This document shows, piece after piece, positions 34,059 to 42,271 of a stretch of 64,000 nt of DNA. Position 1 is the first letter of the stretch. Every line of letters begins with the position of its first letter. A model generated the notes under the pieces. That model was not told where the DNA came from and searched no databases. It saw only the letters and a program-made list of their open reading frames with translations. This DNA is from JOPF136 sp035541255. Its GTDB lineage: Bacteria; Acidobacteriota; Terriglobia; Acidiferrales; UBA7541. Location: assembly GCA_035541255.1 (NCBI GenBank), contig DATKNR010000075.1, positions 25,536 through 89,535 on the forward strand, in the 5' to 3' direction. The position numbers and the translations under genes are program-made.

Positions 34059-34098
34059 CAATTTTCATATCCGGCCTGCGGGCCGCTGGAGAACCGCG

Positions 34099-35244
34099 TT
34101 GCATCTGGGACTAAGCGAAGAACAGAAGCTGCTTCAGAAGACGGTGCGTGAATTCGCCGAGACCGAGGTGAAGCCGCTGGCAAGGCACCTGGACGAGACC
34201 GGCGAGTTCCCGCGTGAGACGTTTCGCAAGGCCGCTGAGCTGGGACTAACAGCCGTCGCGATTCCTGAGGACGAGGGCGGCGCAGGATTCGATCACGTGA
34301 GCTACGCCATTGTGATCGAGGAGATATCACGGTGCTGCGCGTCGACGGGCGCGATTCTCTCCGTGCAGAATTCGCTGTTCTGCGATCCGGTGCACCGCTT
34401 CGGGACGCCGGAGCAGAAGAAGAAATTCCTCGTGCCGTTCGCGCGCGGCGAAAAAATCGGCTGTTACGCGCTGACGGAGCCGCATGCGGGCTCGAACGCC
34501 GCCGCGCTGCGCACCGTGGCCGTGCGCAAGGGTGACCGCTACGTGCTGAACGGCACGAAGGCGTGGATTACGAACGGGGGCGCGGCCGACGCCGTGATCG
34601 CTTACGTAAACACGGACCCGGCGAAAGGGGAGAAGGGAATCACCGCGCTGCTGATCGAACGCGGCACGCCGGGCTTCAAGGTGGGCAAGGAAGAAAAAAA
34701 GCTGGGGATCAACGCGACGGCGTGCGTCGAGCTGTCATTCACGGACTGCGAAGTGCCCGTCGAGAACCGCGTGGGCAACGAAGGCGAAGGCTACAAAGTG
34801 GCGCTTTCCACATTGGATGGCGGGCGCATCGGCATCGCCAGCCAGGCGGTGGGGATTGCGCAGGGGGCGTTTGAGGCGGCGCTGCGCTACTCCGGCGAGC
34901 GCCAGGCGTTCGGCGGGCCGATCTCCCAGTTCCAGGCGATCCAGTTCATGCTCGCGGATATGTCCACGGAAATCGAGGCGGCGCGGCTGCTGGCGCGGCG
35001 CGCGGCGTGGAAGCAGGACACGGGCGCGCGATTCTCGATGGAAGCGGCCATGGCGAAACTGTTCGCCAGCGAAATGGCCACGCGTGTGACGCACAAGGCC
35101 ATTCAGATTCACGGCGGCAACGGCTACAGCCGGGAATATCCCGTCGAGCGGATGTATCGCGACGCGCGCATCACCGAGATTTACGAGGGCACCAGCGAAA
35201 TCCAGCGCCTGGTGATTTCGGCCTGGGTGCTGAAGTCGGCTTAG
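34099..35244 (+). CDS. Acyl-CoA dehydrogenase
   Basis: This 381-residue flavoprotein introduces the alpha-beta double bond in acyl-CoA during fatty or branched-chain acid breakdown. FAD-binding segments are CYALTEPHAGSNAAAL and AWITNGGAADAVIAYV. The C-terminal helices hold QIHGGNGYSREYPVERMYRD and the catalytic-base region RITEIYEGTSEIQRLVI, whose Glu in YEGTSE is in the short-chain type position. Length is standard. The start is TTG at 34099, with GGAG 9 bases upstream and a promoter just before. The electron acceptor would be ETF, not encoded here. Chain length preference is not readable. Confidence 0.95.
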   Translation: MHLGLSEEQKLLQKTVREFAETEVKPLARHLDETGEFPRETFRKAAELGLTAVAIPEDEGGAGFDHVSYAIVIEEISRCCASTGAILSVQNSLFCDPVHRFGTPEQKKKFLVPFARGEKIGCYALTEPHAGSNAAALRTVAVRKGDRYVLNGTKAWITNGGAADAVIAYVNTDPAKGEKGITALLIERGTPGFKVGKEEKKLGINATACVELSFTDCEVPVENRVGNEGEGYKVALSTLDGGRIGIASQAVGIAQGAFEAALRYSGERQAFGGPISQFQAIQFMLADMSTEIEAARLLARRAAWKQDTGARFSMEAAMAKLFASEMATRVTHKAIQIHGGNGYSREYPVERMYRDARITEIYEGTSEIQRLVISAWVLKSA

Positions 35245-35268
35245 CGCCAGCCCGGCCGGTTCCATCCG

Positions 35269-35739
35269 CTAGCTTTGGCTCCCCGGCGTTCCGTCAGGCT
35301 CCACTTCCCAGATGCCCTCGAAGTCGACGAAATAGGAGCGAACCTCGATTCCGGGCAGGCGCTCCGCAACGGTCGCCGCCGCCCGTCGTAATTCCCGTTC
35401 GTGGTGCTCAGCCTCCGCATGTGCATCGCCCCCAAAACCGCCGGCCAGGCCGCCATAGGCCCCACAATCGGAGTGCACCATCAGGATCACGCGCGTGGTT
35501 CCGTGAAGGCGCATGGACTTCCGGATTTGGTCCAGAACGAACTCGCGCTCCAGCTCCTGCTCCGGTGATGCCAGACACTTCGCTCCTCCCGCCACTTTGA
35601 TTGCGTCAGGATTGAGGATGCCCAGCCGCTTAAGAAACTTCCGGAGCCCCAATTCGAAGCGATTATCGAAACACCAGACGACTGCCGCATCGCAACGATA
35701 GCTTTCCCGGGGAGCCCATGAACGGAAGGCCTTTTTCAT
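35269..35739 (-). CDS. Beta-carbonic-anhydrase-like protein
   Basis: The 156-residue protein shows features of small beta-carbonic-anhydrase relatives. It has CFDNRF (C-x-D-x-R) near residue 23 and HSDCGAYGG (H-x2-C) near residue 89, the standard zinc ligands and their Asp/Arg dyad. Between them is IKVAGGAKCLASPE, matching the usual glycine-rich strand. It is shorter than classical enzymes (200 or more residues), as expected for the small putative-CA group. Activity is not proven for this group. It ends 24 bp from the convergent acyl-CoA dehydrogenase gene. Confidence 0.8.
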   Translation of the reverse strand: MKKAFRSWAPRESYRCDAAVVWCFDNRFELGLRKFLKRLGILNPDAIKVAGGAKCLASPEQELEREFVLDQIRKSMRLHGTTRVILMVHSDCGAYGGLAGGFGGDAHAEAEHHERELRRAAATVAERLPGIEVRSYFVDFEGIWEVEPDGTPGSQS

Positions 35740-35848
35740 CTCGTTCCTCTGTCACCCCTGAACGCGGGCGGGATGCCTTTCCAGCTTGAGGGGGATCGTC
35801 CCGTCTTGCAATAACGTTCCGTCGGCCTGTGAAGTGTATCCTTATGCG

Positions 35849-37018
35849 ATGTTCGAGCTGGACAGCGAGCTTGCCTTCGATGCCGCCGAGGACGGCAAGT
35901 TCTTCTCCGAGCTTCCTGCCCGTCCCGCGGTTTTTCTGATCGAGATGCGCGACTCGGCTGCCCGGTCGTACCTGGCACGCACGGCCGACCTCCAGCGCCG
36001 GCTCGGTGTGCTGCTGGGGCGGGCGCAGCAGCCGTCGCGGCGGCTGAACCTTCGGGAGATTGCGGCGCGCGTGCGCTATCGCGTGGTGGGATCGGCATTC
36101 GAGCAGTCGCTGGTGCTCTACCATCACGCCGTGCGCATTCACGCGGGAAGGCATCGTGCGTGGATGCGTCTGCGACCGCCCGTGGTGGTGAAACTGAAGC
36201 TGCGCAGCCCCTATCCACGCGCCTACGTGACGCGGCGGATTCTGGATGACGGCGCGCTCTACATCGGGCCGTTCGGCACGCGCCGCTCTGCCGACGCGTT
36301 CCTCAGCCAGGCGCTCAATTTTTTCAAGATCCGGCGCTGCCAGATCCGCATCCGGCGCGATCCGACGTTTCCCGGCTGCTTGTATTCGGAAATGAAAATG
36401 TGCCTCGCGCCATGCTTCGCCGGGTGCACGGATGAGGAGTACGCGGACGAGGTTGTGCGCGTGGAGGCGTTCCTGGCTTCGAGCGGCGCTTCGCTGGTGG
36501 GGGAATACGAGCAGAGCCGCGACGCTGCCACGGCGGCCGAGGATTTCGAGCGCAGTGCGGCCATCCACAAGAAGATCGAGAAAGTAACCGCAGCGCTCCG
36601 GCTGCTGCCCGAGCTGGCCCGGCGCATCGATGATCTGGACGCCGTGATTCTCCAGCGCGCGAATGCGGAGCAAACCGTAGCAGCATTCGCCGTCCGTGGC
36701 GGATTTCTCTCGCCACCCTTTCTTCTCGAATTCGGCACGCTGGCGGCGGACCCGCGCTCCGTGGAGGCGATTTTCCGTGAACACCTGGAATCCGAGCCAG
36801 GTGTGGAGCTGCCCGGCGGTTCGCGACTGCCTGCCGTAGCGGGTTCGTCCGGTTTGATGGCCGACCACCTGTCGCTCCTGGCGCGCTGGTATTACTCCAA
36901 GCCGCGCGCGGGCGAGATTTTCTATGCCACTGCGGGACGCGGCGCGCAGGCCGGTGCGCTGGTGTGGCCGTATCGCCGGATGGTTCGCGCCTGCTCGCGG
37001 CTCCTTGTTCAGTCCTGA
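35849..37018 (+). CDS. UvrC-like protein lacking the C-terminal nuclease half, with degenerate GIY-YIG site
   Basis: This 389-residue protein matches the N-terminal half of UvrC: GIY-YIG-like domain (about 25-105), the SPYPRAYVTRR and GALYIGPFGT stretch, the Cys cluster (Cys164, 177, 185 and 189, in CLYSEMKMCLAPC) and a UVR-like helix (AAEDFERSAAIHKKI, 229-243). It lacks the RNase H-like and helix-hairpin-helix parts. The GIY motif reads AVF and YIG reads YLA. Arg51 aligns with the catalytic Arg, but Leu90 stands where the metal-binding Glu is expected. It is probably catalytically inactive at that site. The real uvrC would lie elsewhere. Function is unknown. Confidence 0.82.
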   Translation: MFELDSELAFDAAEDGKFFSELPARPAVFLIEMRDSAARSYLARTADLQRRLGVLLGRAQQPSRRLNLREIAARVRYRVVGSAFEQSLVLYHHAVRIHAGRHRAWMRLRPPVVVKLKLRSPYPRAYVTRRILDDGALYIGPFGTRRSADAFLSQALNFFKIRRCQIRIRRDPTFPGCLYSEMKMCLAPCFAGCTDEEYADEVVRVEAFLASSGASLVGEYEQSRDAATAAEDFERSAAIHKKIEKVTAALRLLPELARRIDDLDAVILQRANAEQTVAAFAVRGGFLSPPFLLEFGTLAADPRSVEAIFREHLESEPGVELPGGSRLPAVAGSSGLMADHLSLLARWYYSKPRAGEIFYATAGRGAQAGALVWPYRRMVRACSRLLVQS

Positions 37019-37041
37019 CGGCGAAGGGCGCCTCGCCCCTC

Positions 37042-37050
37042 TGCTATACT
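37042..37050 (+). promoter_or_regulatory. Possible extended -10 promoter of the aldo/keto reductase gene
   Basis: TG-C-TATACT lies 30 bp before the ATG at 37081. The TGn extension may compensate for the absence of a clear -35 box. Confidence 0.4.
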
Positions 37051-37080
37051 TTCGCTTCTTTTCGGACCACCAGGAGTCAC

Positions 37081-38181
37081 ATGCCCTCTTTTGCCACGCC
37101 GGAAGCCACTCGCGCCTATGCCTCACGATTTGCCGGGAGCGCCGCGGCCGGACACTTTCGCGCCGCGCGCGGGCTGACAGTTTCGTCGCTCGGGGTGGGC
37201 ACCTATCTCGGCCAGCCGGACGCCGCGACGGATCGCGGCTACACGGACGCGATCGTGGAAGCCGGGCTCGGTGGTTTCAATGTGCTGGACTCCGCCATCA
37301 ATTATCGCTTTCAGCGCAGCGAACGATCCGTGGGCGCGGCCATCGCGGAGCTGGGGGCGCGCGGCGTTCCACGCGAGGCGCTGCTGGTGTGCACCAAGGG
37401 CGGCTATCTGACTCCGGACGGGGAGATGCCCGCCAACCCGCGCGAGTACTTCAGCCGCGAATATTTTTCGAAGGAAATCCTCCGTCCCGGTGACGTAGCC
37501 GCGGGTTGCCATTCGATGACGCCGCGCTATCTGGAGGATCAGCTCGGGCGCAGCCTGCGCAATCTCGGCCTTTCCTCAGTGGACGTGTATTACGTTCACA
37601 ATCCGGAGACGCAGCTCGAAGAGATTTCGCCGGACGAGTTCCGCGCGCGCCTCCGTGCGGCATTCGAATTCCTGGAGGGAGCTGTGGGCGCGGTGAAAAT
37701 CGGGCACTACGGTCTGGCCACCTGGAACGGTTTTCGCCAGCCGGCGGATTCGCCCACGCTCCATTCCCTGGCGGACATTGTGGCCGTGGCGCGCGAGGTG
37801 GCCGGCGAGTCGCACCACTTCGGATTTGTCCAGCTCCCCGTAAACCTGATGATGCCGGAAGCGGTGGTGCTGCCGAATCAGCGCGTGGCGGGCCGCGATC
37901 TTCCGCTGCTCGCTGCAGCCGCCGAACTCGGTGTGACGGTGATCGCGAGCGGGCCGACGCTGCAGGGCCGCCTGGCTCGCGGGCTGCCCCCCGCGATCAC
38001 AAATACCATTGGACTGGGCAGCGACTTCGAGCGGGCGCTGCAGTTCGCGCGCTCCGCACCTGGTCTCGCGACCGCGCTTGTGGGCATGAGCCGCGCCGAA
38101 CACGCTCACGCCAATCTGCGCCTGGCGAGCGAGCCGCCGCTGCCCGCTGACAAATTCTGGTCTCTCTTTCGCGAAGAGTAG
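37081..38181 (+). CDS. Aldo/keto reductase
   Basis: The 366-residue protein is a TIM-barrel NAD(P)H-dependent oxidoreductase. The catalytic tetrad is recognisable: Asp in NVLDSAINYR with its Tyr, Lys in LVCTKGGY and His in VYYVHNPETQ. The N-terminal strand reads LTVSSLGVGTYLG, and the cofactor region near the C-terminus GLATALVGMSRAEHAHANL. It is longer than average owing to an insert around ANPREYFSREYFSKEILRPG. The substrate is unknown. The end is 7 bp from the convergent hydrolase gene. Confidence 0.92.
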   Translation: MPSFATPEATRAYASRFAGSAAAGHFRAARGLTVSSLGVGTYLGQPDAATDRGYTDAIVEAGLGGFNVLDSAINYRFQRSERSVGAAIAELGARGVPREALLVCTKGGYLTPDGEMPANPREYFSREYFSKEILRPGDVAAGCHSMTPRYLEDQLGRSLRNLGLSSVDVYYVHNPETQLEEISPDEFRARLRAAFEFLEGAVGAVKIGHYGLATWNGFRQPADSPTLHSLADIVAVAREVAGESHHFGFVQLPVNLMMPEAVVLPNQRVAGRDLPLLAAAAELGVTVIASGPTLQGRLARGLPPAITNTIGLGSDFERALQFARSAPGLATALVGMSRAEHAHANLRLASEPPLPADKFWSLFREE

Positions 38182-38188
38182 AATCGCG

Positions 38189-38842
38189 CTAGGAAACTTC
38201 CGGCGAGTTCATCCATTCGGTGATGGCGCGATCCAGCCGGTCCAGCTTCCCATTGAAGAAGTGTCCCGCGCCTTCGACCAACACCAGCCGTTTCGGTTCG
38301 GCGAGTGAATCCATCAGCGCCTCCAGCCGCTGACGCGCGGCGAACTGGTCCTCCGCTCCCACCACGAACAATTTCGGTTTCGTCGAGCCGCGCAGATAAG
38401 AAAAATCCGAGTCATTCACGGGAATTCCAATTCCAATCAGCCGTGTGACTCGTGAATCTTCCGCGCCGACGCGCAGTCCCACCCACGAACCGAAACTGAA
38501 TCCGGCCAGAACCACCGGAAGGCCGGGAAACTCGCCGGCCAGATAGTCAAGCGCCGTGCGCACATCCTCGCGTTCGCCGCGGCCGCGATCGTGTTCGCCA
38601 TGGCTCAGTCCCGCGCCTCGAAAATTGAAGCGCAGCACGGGCAAGCCCAGCTCGTGCAGGCTCTTGGCGGCCTGAAACACAACCTTGTTGTGCATCGTTC
38701 CGCCATAGAGCGGGTGCGGATGGCATACGAGCGCCACCATCGCGGGATGCGCCTGCGTGCTCGTCCAGAGAAGCGCCTCCAGCCGGCCGGCCGGGCCGTC
38801 GAGAAACAGGCTGCGATGGAAGACTGTGTTCGATCCGTCCAT
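38189..38842 (-). CDS. Alpha/beta hydrolase (COG2945-like)
   Basis: The 217-residue protein is a small alpha/beta hydrolase. It has the characteristic CHPHPLYGGTMHNKVV after strand 3, RFNFRGAGLSHGEHD, the nucleophile elbow GFSFGSW, an Asp in VVGAEDQFA and the His in GAGHFFNGK, so a Ser-Asp-His triad is complete. No signal peptide is present, so it acts in the cytoplasm. Substrates of this group are largely unknown; ester or thioester hydrolysis is likely. The next gene on the strand is a PilZ gene that ends 34 bp upstream of its start. Confidence 0.9.
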   Translation of the reverse strand: MDGSNTVFHRSLFLDGPAGRLEALLWTSTQAHPAMVALVCHPHPLYGGTMHNKVVFQAAKSLHELGLPVLRFNFRGAGLSHGEHDRGRGEREDVRTALDYLAGEFPGLPVVLAGFSFGSWVGLRVGAEDSRVTRLIGIGIPVNDSDFSYLRGSTKPKLFVVGAEDQFAARQRLEALMDSLAEPKRLVLVEGAGHFFNGKLDRLDRAITEWMNSPEVS

Positions 38843-38876
38843 GGACCTTCAGGCAGCGGCAGGGAAAGCCATTACA

Positions 38877-39515
38877 TCAGCTGGCCGGCACGCGAATGCC
38901 GGTTGTGCCTTTGTACTGCACGGCGACGCACAGCGTGGAACCGCGCTCGATGATCCGCACGACGCGGCTTTCGATCTCTTCGGCGGGCTCTCCCGGCTTG
39001 TATGGCACGGCGATCCACACGTGCTGTCCCACGGCATAGGAACGCGCGGCTTTGAACAGCACGCCCGTGCGCGAGATGTCCACGGTCTGCGTCTCTTCGC
39101 TGCCGCTCTCGCCGCGAACCCGGATGGGCAGCACCAGCTTGGAGCGGTCCTTGGAGCGCCGCTCGGAGGGAAGTTGCATCACGCTGCGCTCGCGGACGTT
39201 GATGGGCGTGGGGTCCGACCGCGCACTGTGAAATCGCACGGCAACCTCCGCCGAGCCGTCCGGGGAGCTGTCCACACGCACTACCGTGGCGGGAAATTCG
39301 ACGTCGCCCCCCATCGATTTCGGGTCGTACGGCACAATCACCCACACGGTACTGTGCATTTCGTAGGGCTGCCGGGTGCGGAACAGGACTCCGTTCCGCG
39401 AGACGTCGAGCGTCGTTGTGACTTCCATGGATTCCCGGGGCGGTCCGATCTGGCGCACTCGGATGGCCAGTTCCGTCCGCACTCGCGGCCGCTCGCGTCC
39501 TTCGCTCCCGGGCAT
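38877..39515 (-). CDS. Tandem PilZ-domain protein
   Basis: The 212-residue protein has two PilZ-like domains. Copy 1 includes RERPRVRTELAIRVRQIG and VSRNGVLFRTRQP. Copy 2 includes SERRSKDRSKLVLPIRVRGE and DISRTGVLFKAARSY. The c-di-GMP signature RxxxR then D/NxSxxG is present in variant form, with (D/V)SRNG or DISRTG in place of the strict motif. Binding is plausible in copy 2, less certain in copy 1. It is transcribed away from another PilZ gene, 152 bp apart. Confidence 0.85.
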   Translation of the reverse strand: MPGSEGRERPRVRTELAIRVRQIGPPRESMEVTTTLDVSRNGVLFRTRQPYEMHSTVWVIVPYDPKSMGGDVEFPATVVRVDSSPDGSAEVAVRFHSARSDPTPINVRERSVMQLPSERRSKDRSKLVLPIRVRGESGSEETQTVDISRTGVLFKAARSYAVGQHVWIAVPYKPGEPAEEIESRVVRIIERGSTLCVAVQYKGTTGIRVPAS

Positions 39516-39667
39516 AGTGTGGCAAAGTAGCCGCCGCGCGACTGCAAGTCAAGCCGCGTCAATTCTTCCACTACACTTCGGCAGCCCCTGTCCAGCCCAT
39601 TGCTTGACGTGCAGGTTCGGTGATAGGGTGAGATACTATTCCCCGTGGAAAGCGTGAGGGTTTCTGT

Positions 39668-39991
39668 ATGAACGAGATGGAACGCCGCATGTCCCGACGT
39701 TTCAACATGAACCTCCCGCTCATGATTCGTTTCCAGAACGGGACCTTGAAGGTTGAGCAGGAGGCCCGAACCCGCGACGTGAGTTTTCGCGGCCTCTACT
39801 TTGTGATCGACAGCGCTTTCCAAGCCGGCATGCCCGTTGAGTTCGTGCTGACACTTCCGAAGGAAGTGACGATGGCGGGCGACGTGCACATTCAGTGTTA
39901 CGGCACCGTGGTGCGCGTGGAGGATTTTGAGAGCCGGCGCGGCGTGGCTGCCCGCATTGATCGATACGAGTTTGTCTCCGCGCTCGCCTGA
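39668..39991 (+). CDS. Single-domain PilZ protein
   Basis: The 107-residue protein is a PilZ domain alone. It begins ERRMSRRFNMNLPLMIRFQN and has the D-x-S-x2-G motif as DVSFRGLYF, followed by a beta-barrel and VVRVEDFESRRGVAARIDRY. The RRFN part takes the place of RxxxR. Single PilZ proteins act as c-di-GMP receptors that bind partners such as motility or polysaccharide machinery. A small unknown gene follows 41 bp later. Confidence 0.85.
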   Translation: MNEMERRMSRRFNMNLPLMIRFQNGTLKVEQEARTRDVSFRGLYFVIDSAFQAGMPVEFVLTLPKEVTMAGDVHIQCYGTVVRVEDFESRRGVAARIDRYEFVSALA

Positions 39992-40032
39992 GCCCGCGTA
40001 GCGGGCCCCGCCGCCTTCTGAGGGAGGACTCC

Positions 40033-40260
40033 ATGGGGAAATACGACATTGGGAATGCACTCGAAGAATTGAACGAGGAAGCGCTCCTGCCTCATCCTGT
40101 CCGGCTGCGCGACATGATCCTGCGCACGGACCTCGATCCCCAGGCCGCCGTCGAGGTGAATCGGGAATTCCAGAATTACCTTACGCAATTCGGCCAGGTG
40201 CAAAAAATCGGCCGCGGCATTCTGGAGACGCTGGCGGCGCATCGCCCCAAGCAGTCCTGA
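40033..40260 (+). CDS. Small acidic helical protein of unknown function
   Basis: The 75-residue protein follows an excellent ribosome site (GAGGGAGGA). Sequence: charged N-terminus MGKYDIGNALEELNEEALLP, then HPVRLRDMILRTDLDPQAAV and a helical C-terminus. It has no Cys, signal peptide or membrane helix. I know no family. Its position after the PilZ gene suggests co-transcription, so a role as its partner is conceivable but unproven. Confidence 0.65.
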   Translation: MGKYDIGNALEELNEEALLPHPVRLRDMILRTDLDPQAAVEVNREFQNYLTQFGQVQKIGRGILETLAAHRPKQS

Positions 40261-40344
40261 CGCCGCCATTTTGTCCCGCATCGTTCCGGCGGCCTGCGCG
40301 GCAAGACCCGCCGGCTTTTGCGATAATGGATGTTTTGTGTCCCT

Positions 40345-41031
40345 ATGGCGCGCGAAACCCTGCTCATCGACGCCGACGACACGCTCTGGGAGAACCAGGT
40401 TCACTTCGAGCGCGTGATTGAAGGCTTTCTCAACATCATCTACCGCCTTGGATTTTCGCCGCCCTATGCCCGGCGCATCCTGAACGAAACCGAGCGGCGC
40501 AACATCCGCCAGTTCGGATTCGGCGTGCGCAGCTTTCACACCGCGCTCGAGGAGACGTACTTGAAACTGGCGGGCAACATGGCCCGCCGCGAGGTGGTGA
40601 AGGAGATTGGCGGGCTGGTGGCCGAACTTTCGTCGACTCCGCCCACGTTGCTCGAGGGAGTGGCGGAAACGCTCGGCTATCTGGCCATGCGCCACCGGCT
40701 GATCCTCTGCACCAAGGGCGAACCGGCCGAGCAGGCCGGGAAGCTCGAACGCTCCGGACTCCAGGTGCACTTCCAGGCCGTGGAAATCGTGGCCGACAAG
40801 GATTCGCACACCTACCGCGGCCTGGTAAAAACGCATCGCATCGTTAAATCGCACGGATGGATGGTGGGCAACAGCCCGCGCAGCGACATCAACCCCGCGC
40901 TTGCCGCGGGGCTCAATGCCGTGTTCATTCCCCACGCCAAGACATGGGAATTCGAGCACGACGAACTCTCCAGCGGCCCGGGGAAGCTGCTGGTGATTCC
41001 CGCATTCCGCAGCCTTCGCGAATATTTCTAG
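40345..41031 (+). CDS. HAD-superfamily hydrolase
   Basis: This 228-residue phosphatase-like enzyme has motif I DADDTLW (nucleophile Asp and second Asp), motif II LILCTKG, motif III at the Lys of SHGWMVGNSPRSD and motif IV residues in NSPRSDINPA. It resembles haloacid-dehalogenase-type phosphatases with a helical cap between motifs I and II. Substrate unknown. An extended -10 (TG-C-GATAAT) lies just upstream at 40319-40327, giving a short leader. The class V aminotransferase gene follows 9 bp later, so the two are probably co-transcribed. Confidence 0.9.
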   Translation: MARETLLIDADDTLWENQVHFERVIEGFLNIIYRLGFSPPYARRILNETERRNIRQFGFGVRSFHTALEETYLKLAGNMARREVVKEIGGLVAELSSTPPTLLEGVAETLGYLAMRHRLILCTKGEPAEQAGKLERSGLQVHFQAVEIVADKDSHTYRGLVKTHRIVKSHGWMVGNSPRSDINPALAAGLNAVFIPHAKTWEFEHDELSSGPGKLLVIPAFRSLREYF

Positions 41032-41040
41032 AGGACACGT

Positions 41041-42207
41041 ATGACCACTGCGACGGATTATCGGTCCGAATTCTTTGAATTCGACGACGCCACTTACCTG
41101 GCCATGGCCGCGCAGGGACCGTTGCCCCGCGTGGCCATCAAGGCACTGGAAACCTCGATCGATTACAAGCGCCGTCCCTACCGCATCGAGGAGCCTCTCT
41201 ATTTCGAACTGCCGGCGCGCGTGCGCGGGCTTCTGGCCCAGCTCACCGGCGGCGCGCCGGAGGAGATCGGCATCACCACAGGCGCCTCGACCGGCCTGGC
41301 CGGGATTGCCGCCGCGCTCCCGTGGGAGCCCGGGGATGAGGTGCTGATTGCGCGAGGTGAATTTCCCGCACAGGCGTGCACGTGGGCGCCGCTGGTGTCG
41401 ACTCGCGGCATCGTGTTGCGCTTCGTCACGCCGCGCGGCCCGTATCCGCGAGCCTGCGACTTTCTCGAGCATCTCACGCCGCGCACGCGTCTGGTCAGCG
41501 CCAGTCTGGTGCGTTTTGGCGACGGTTCGCTGCTTGACGCCGCCACGCTCTCCGCCGGGCTGGCGGGCTCGCGTTGTCGGTTGCTGCTTGACGTCACTCA
41601 GGCCTGCGGCGCAGTGCCCACGAATCTGCGCGCGCTGGGCGCTGATTTCGCCGTGTGCGCGGCCTACAAGTGGCTGCTAGGTCCGTACGGCACTGGATTT
41701 GTGTGGGCGCGCCGCGAGCACACCGAGGCCATGGCTCCCGCGCCGTTCTTCTGGATGGCGGCTTCCTCCGACCAGCACTTCCACGAACTGGACTTCGATC
41801 CCGATCCCTCGGGAGCGTTTGCCTGGCGCCCGCCTTCCACGGCGCGCCGATGGGACGTGGCGGAAACCGCCAGTTTTTTCCATCTCTCGGCATTCGCCGC
41901 GTCGCTCGAGTTTGTGATGCGTGCCGGGCCCGCCACGGTGCTCGAGCACAACCGGGAGCTGCTGGACCTTCTCCTGCGCAGATTGCCGGCGGACCGCTGC
42001 GTTCTGGCCAGTCCCCGCGATCCCGCCGAACGCGGTCCCTATTTGTGCATCGCCGCGCGCACGCATGAGGCTACCGCCCGGCTCTACGAGCAACTTCGCG
42101 GGCAGAAGATTTACGTGAGCCTGCGCAATCACGCGCTCCGCGTCGCTCCGTATCTCTACAACACGGAGGAGGACATCGAGAGGCTGGTGCGCGCCATCAC
42201 CATCTAG
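41041..42207 (+). CDS. Class V aminotransferase-like PLP enzyme
   Basis: The 388-residue protein is a fold-type I PLP enzyme of the class V group (aminotransferases, cysteine desulfurases, kynureninases). It has GITTGASTGLAGIAAALPWE for phosphate binding, LLLDVTQACGAVPTNL for the ring Asp and the Schiff-base Lys in AAYKWLLGPYGTGFVW. The region TARRWDVAETASFFHLSAF is also typical. No persulfide Cys loop like that of NifS/IscS is seen, so desulfurase activity is unlikely. The exact substrate is not clear. Position directly after the HAD gene suggests a joint pathway. Confidence 0.9.
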   Translation: MTTATDYRSEFFEFDDATYLAMAAQGPLPRVAIKALETSIDYKRRPYRIEEPLYFELPARVRGLLAQLTGGAPEEIGITTGASTGLAGIAAALPWEPGDEVLIARGEFPAQACTWAPLVSTRGIVLRFVTPRGPYPRACDFLEHLTPRTRLVSASLVRFGDGSLLDAATLSAGLAGSRCRLLLDVTQACGAVPTNLRALGADFAVCAAYKWLLGPYGTGFVWARREHTEAMAPAPFFWMAASSDQHFHELDFDPDPSGAFAWRPPSTARRWDVAETASFFHLSAFAASLEFVMRAGPATVLEHNRELLDLLLRRLPADRCVLASPRDPAERGPYLCIAARTHEATARLYEQLRGQKIYVSLRNHALRVAPYLYNTEEDIERLVRAITI

Positions 42208-42271
42208 ACCGGCGGCGCATCGAAGCGAGGGAGTTCAGGGGAAGCTCCATAGAATTTTTCCGGGAGGACTT

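Noticed and set aside
32530..34098. N-terminal extension of the acyl-CoA dehydrogenase frame
   Set aside because: The open frame continues upstream over the TPR gene, but the dehydrogenase family begins at 34099 and a promoter lies just before it.
39601..39640. Promoter for the single PilZ gene (TTGACG and TACTAT)
   Set aside because: The two boxes are 24 bp apart, too far for a housekeeping promoter.
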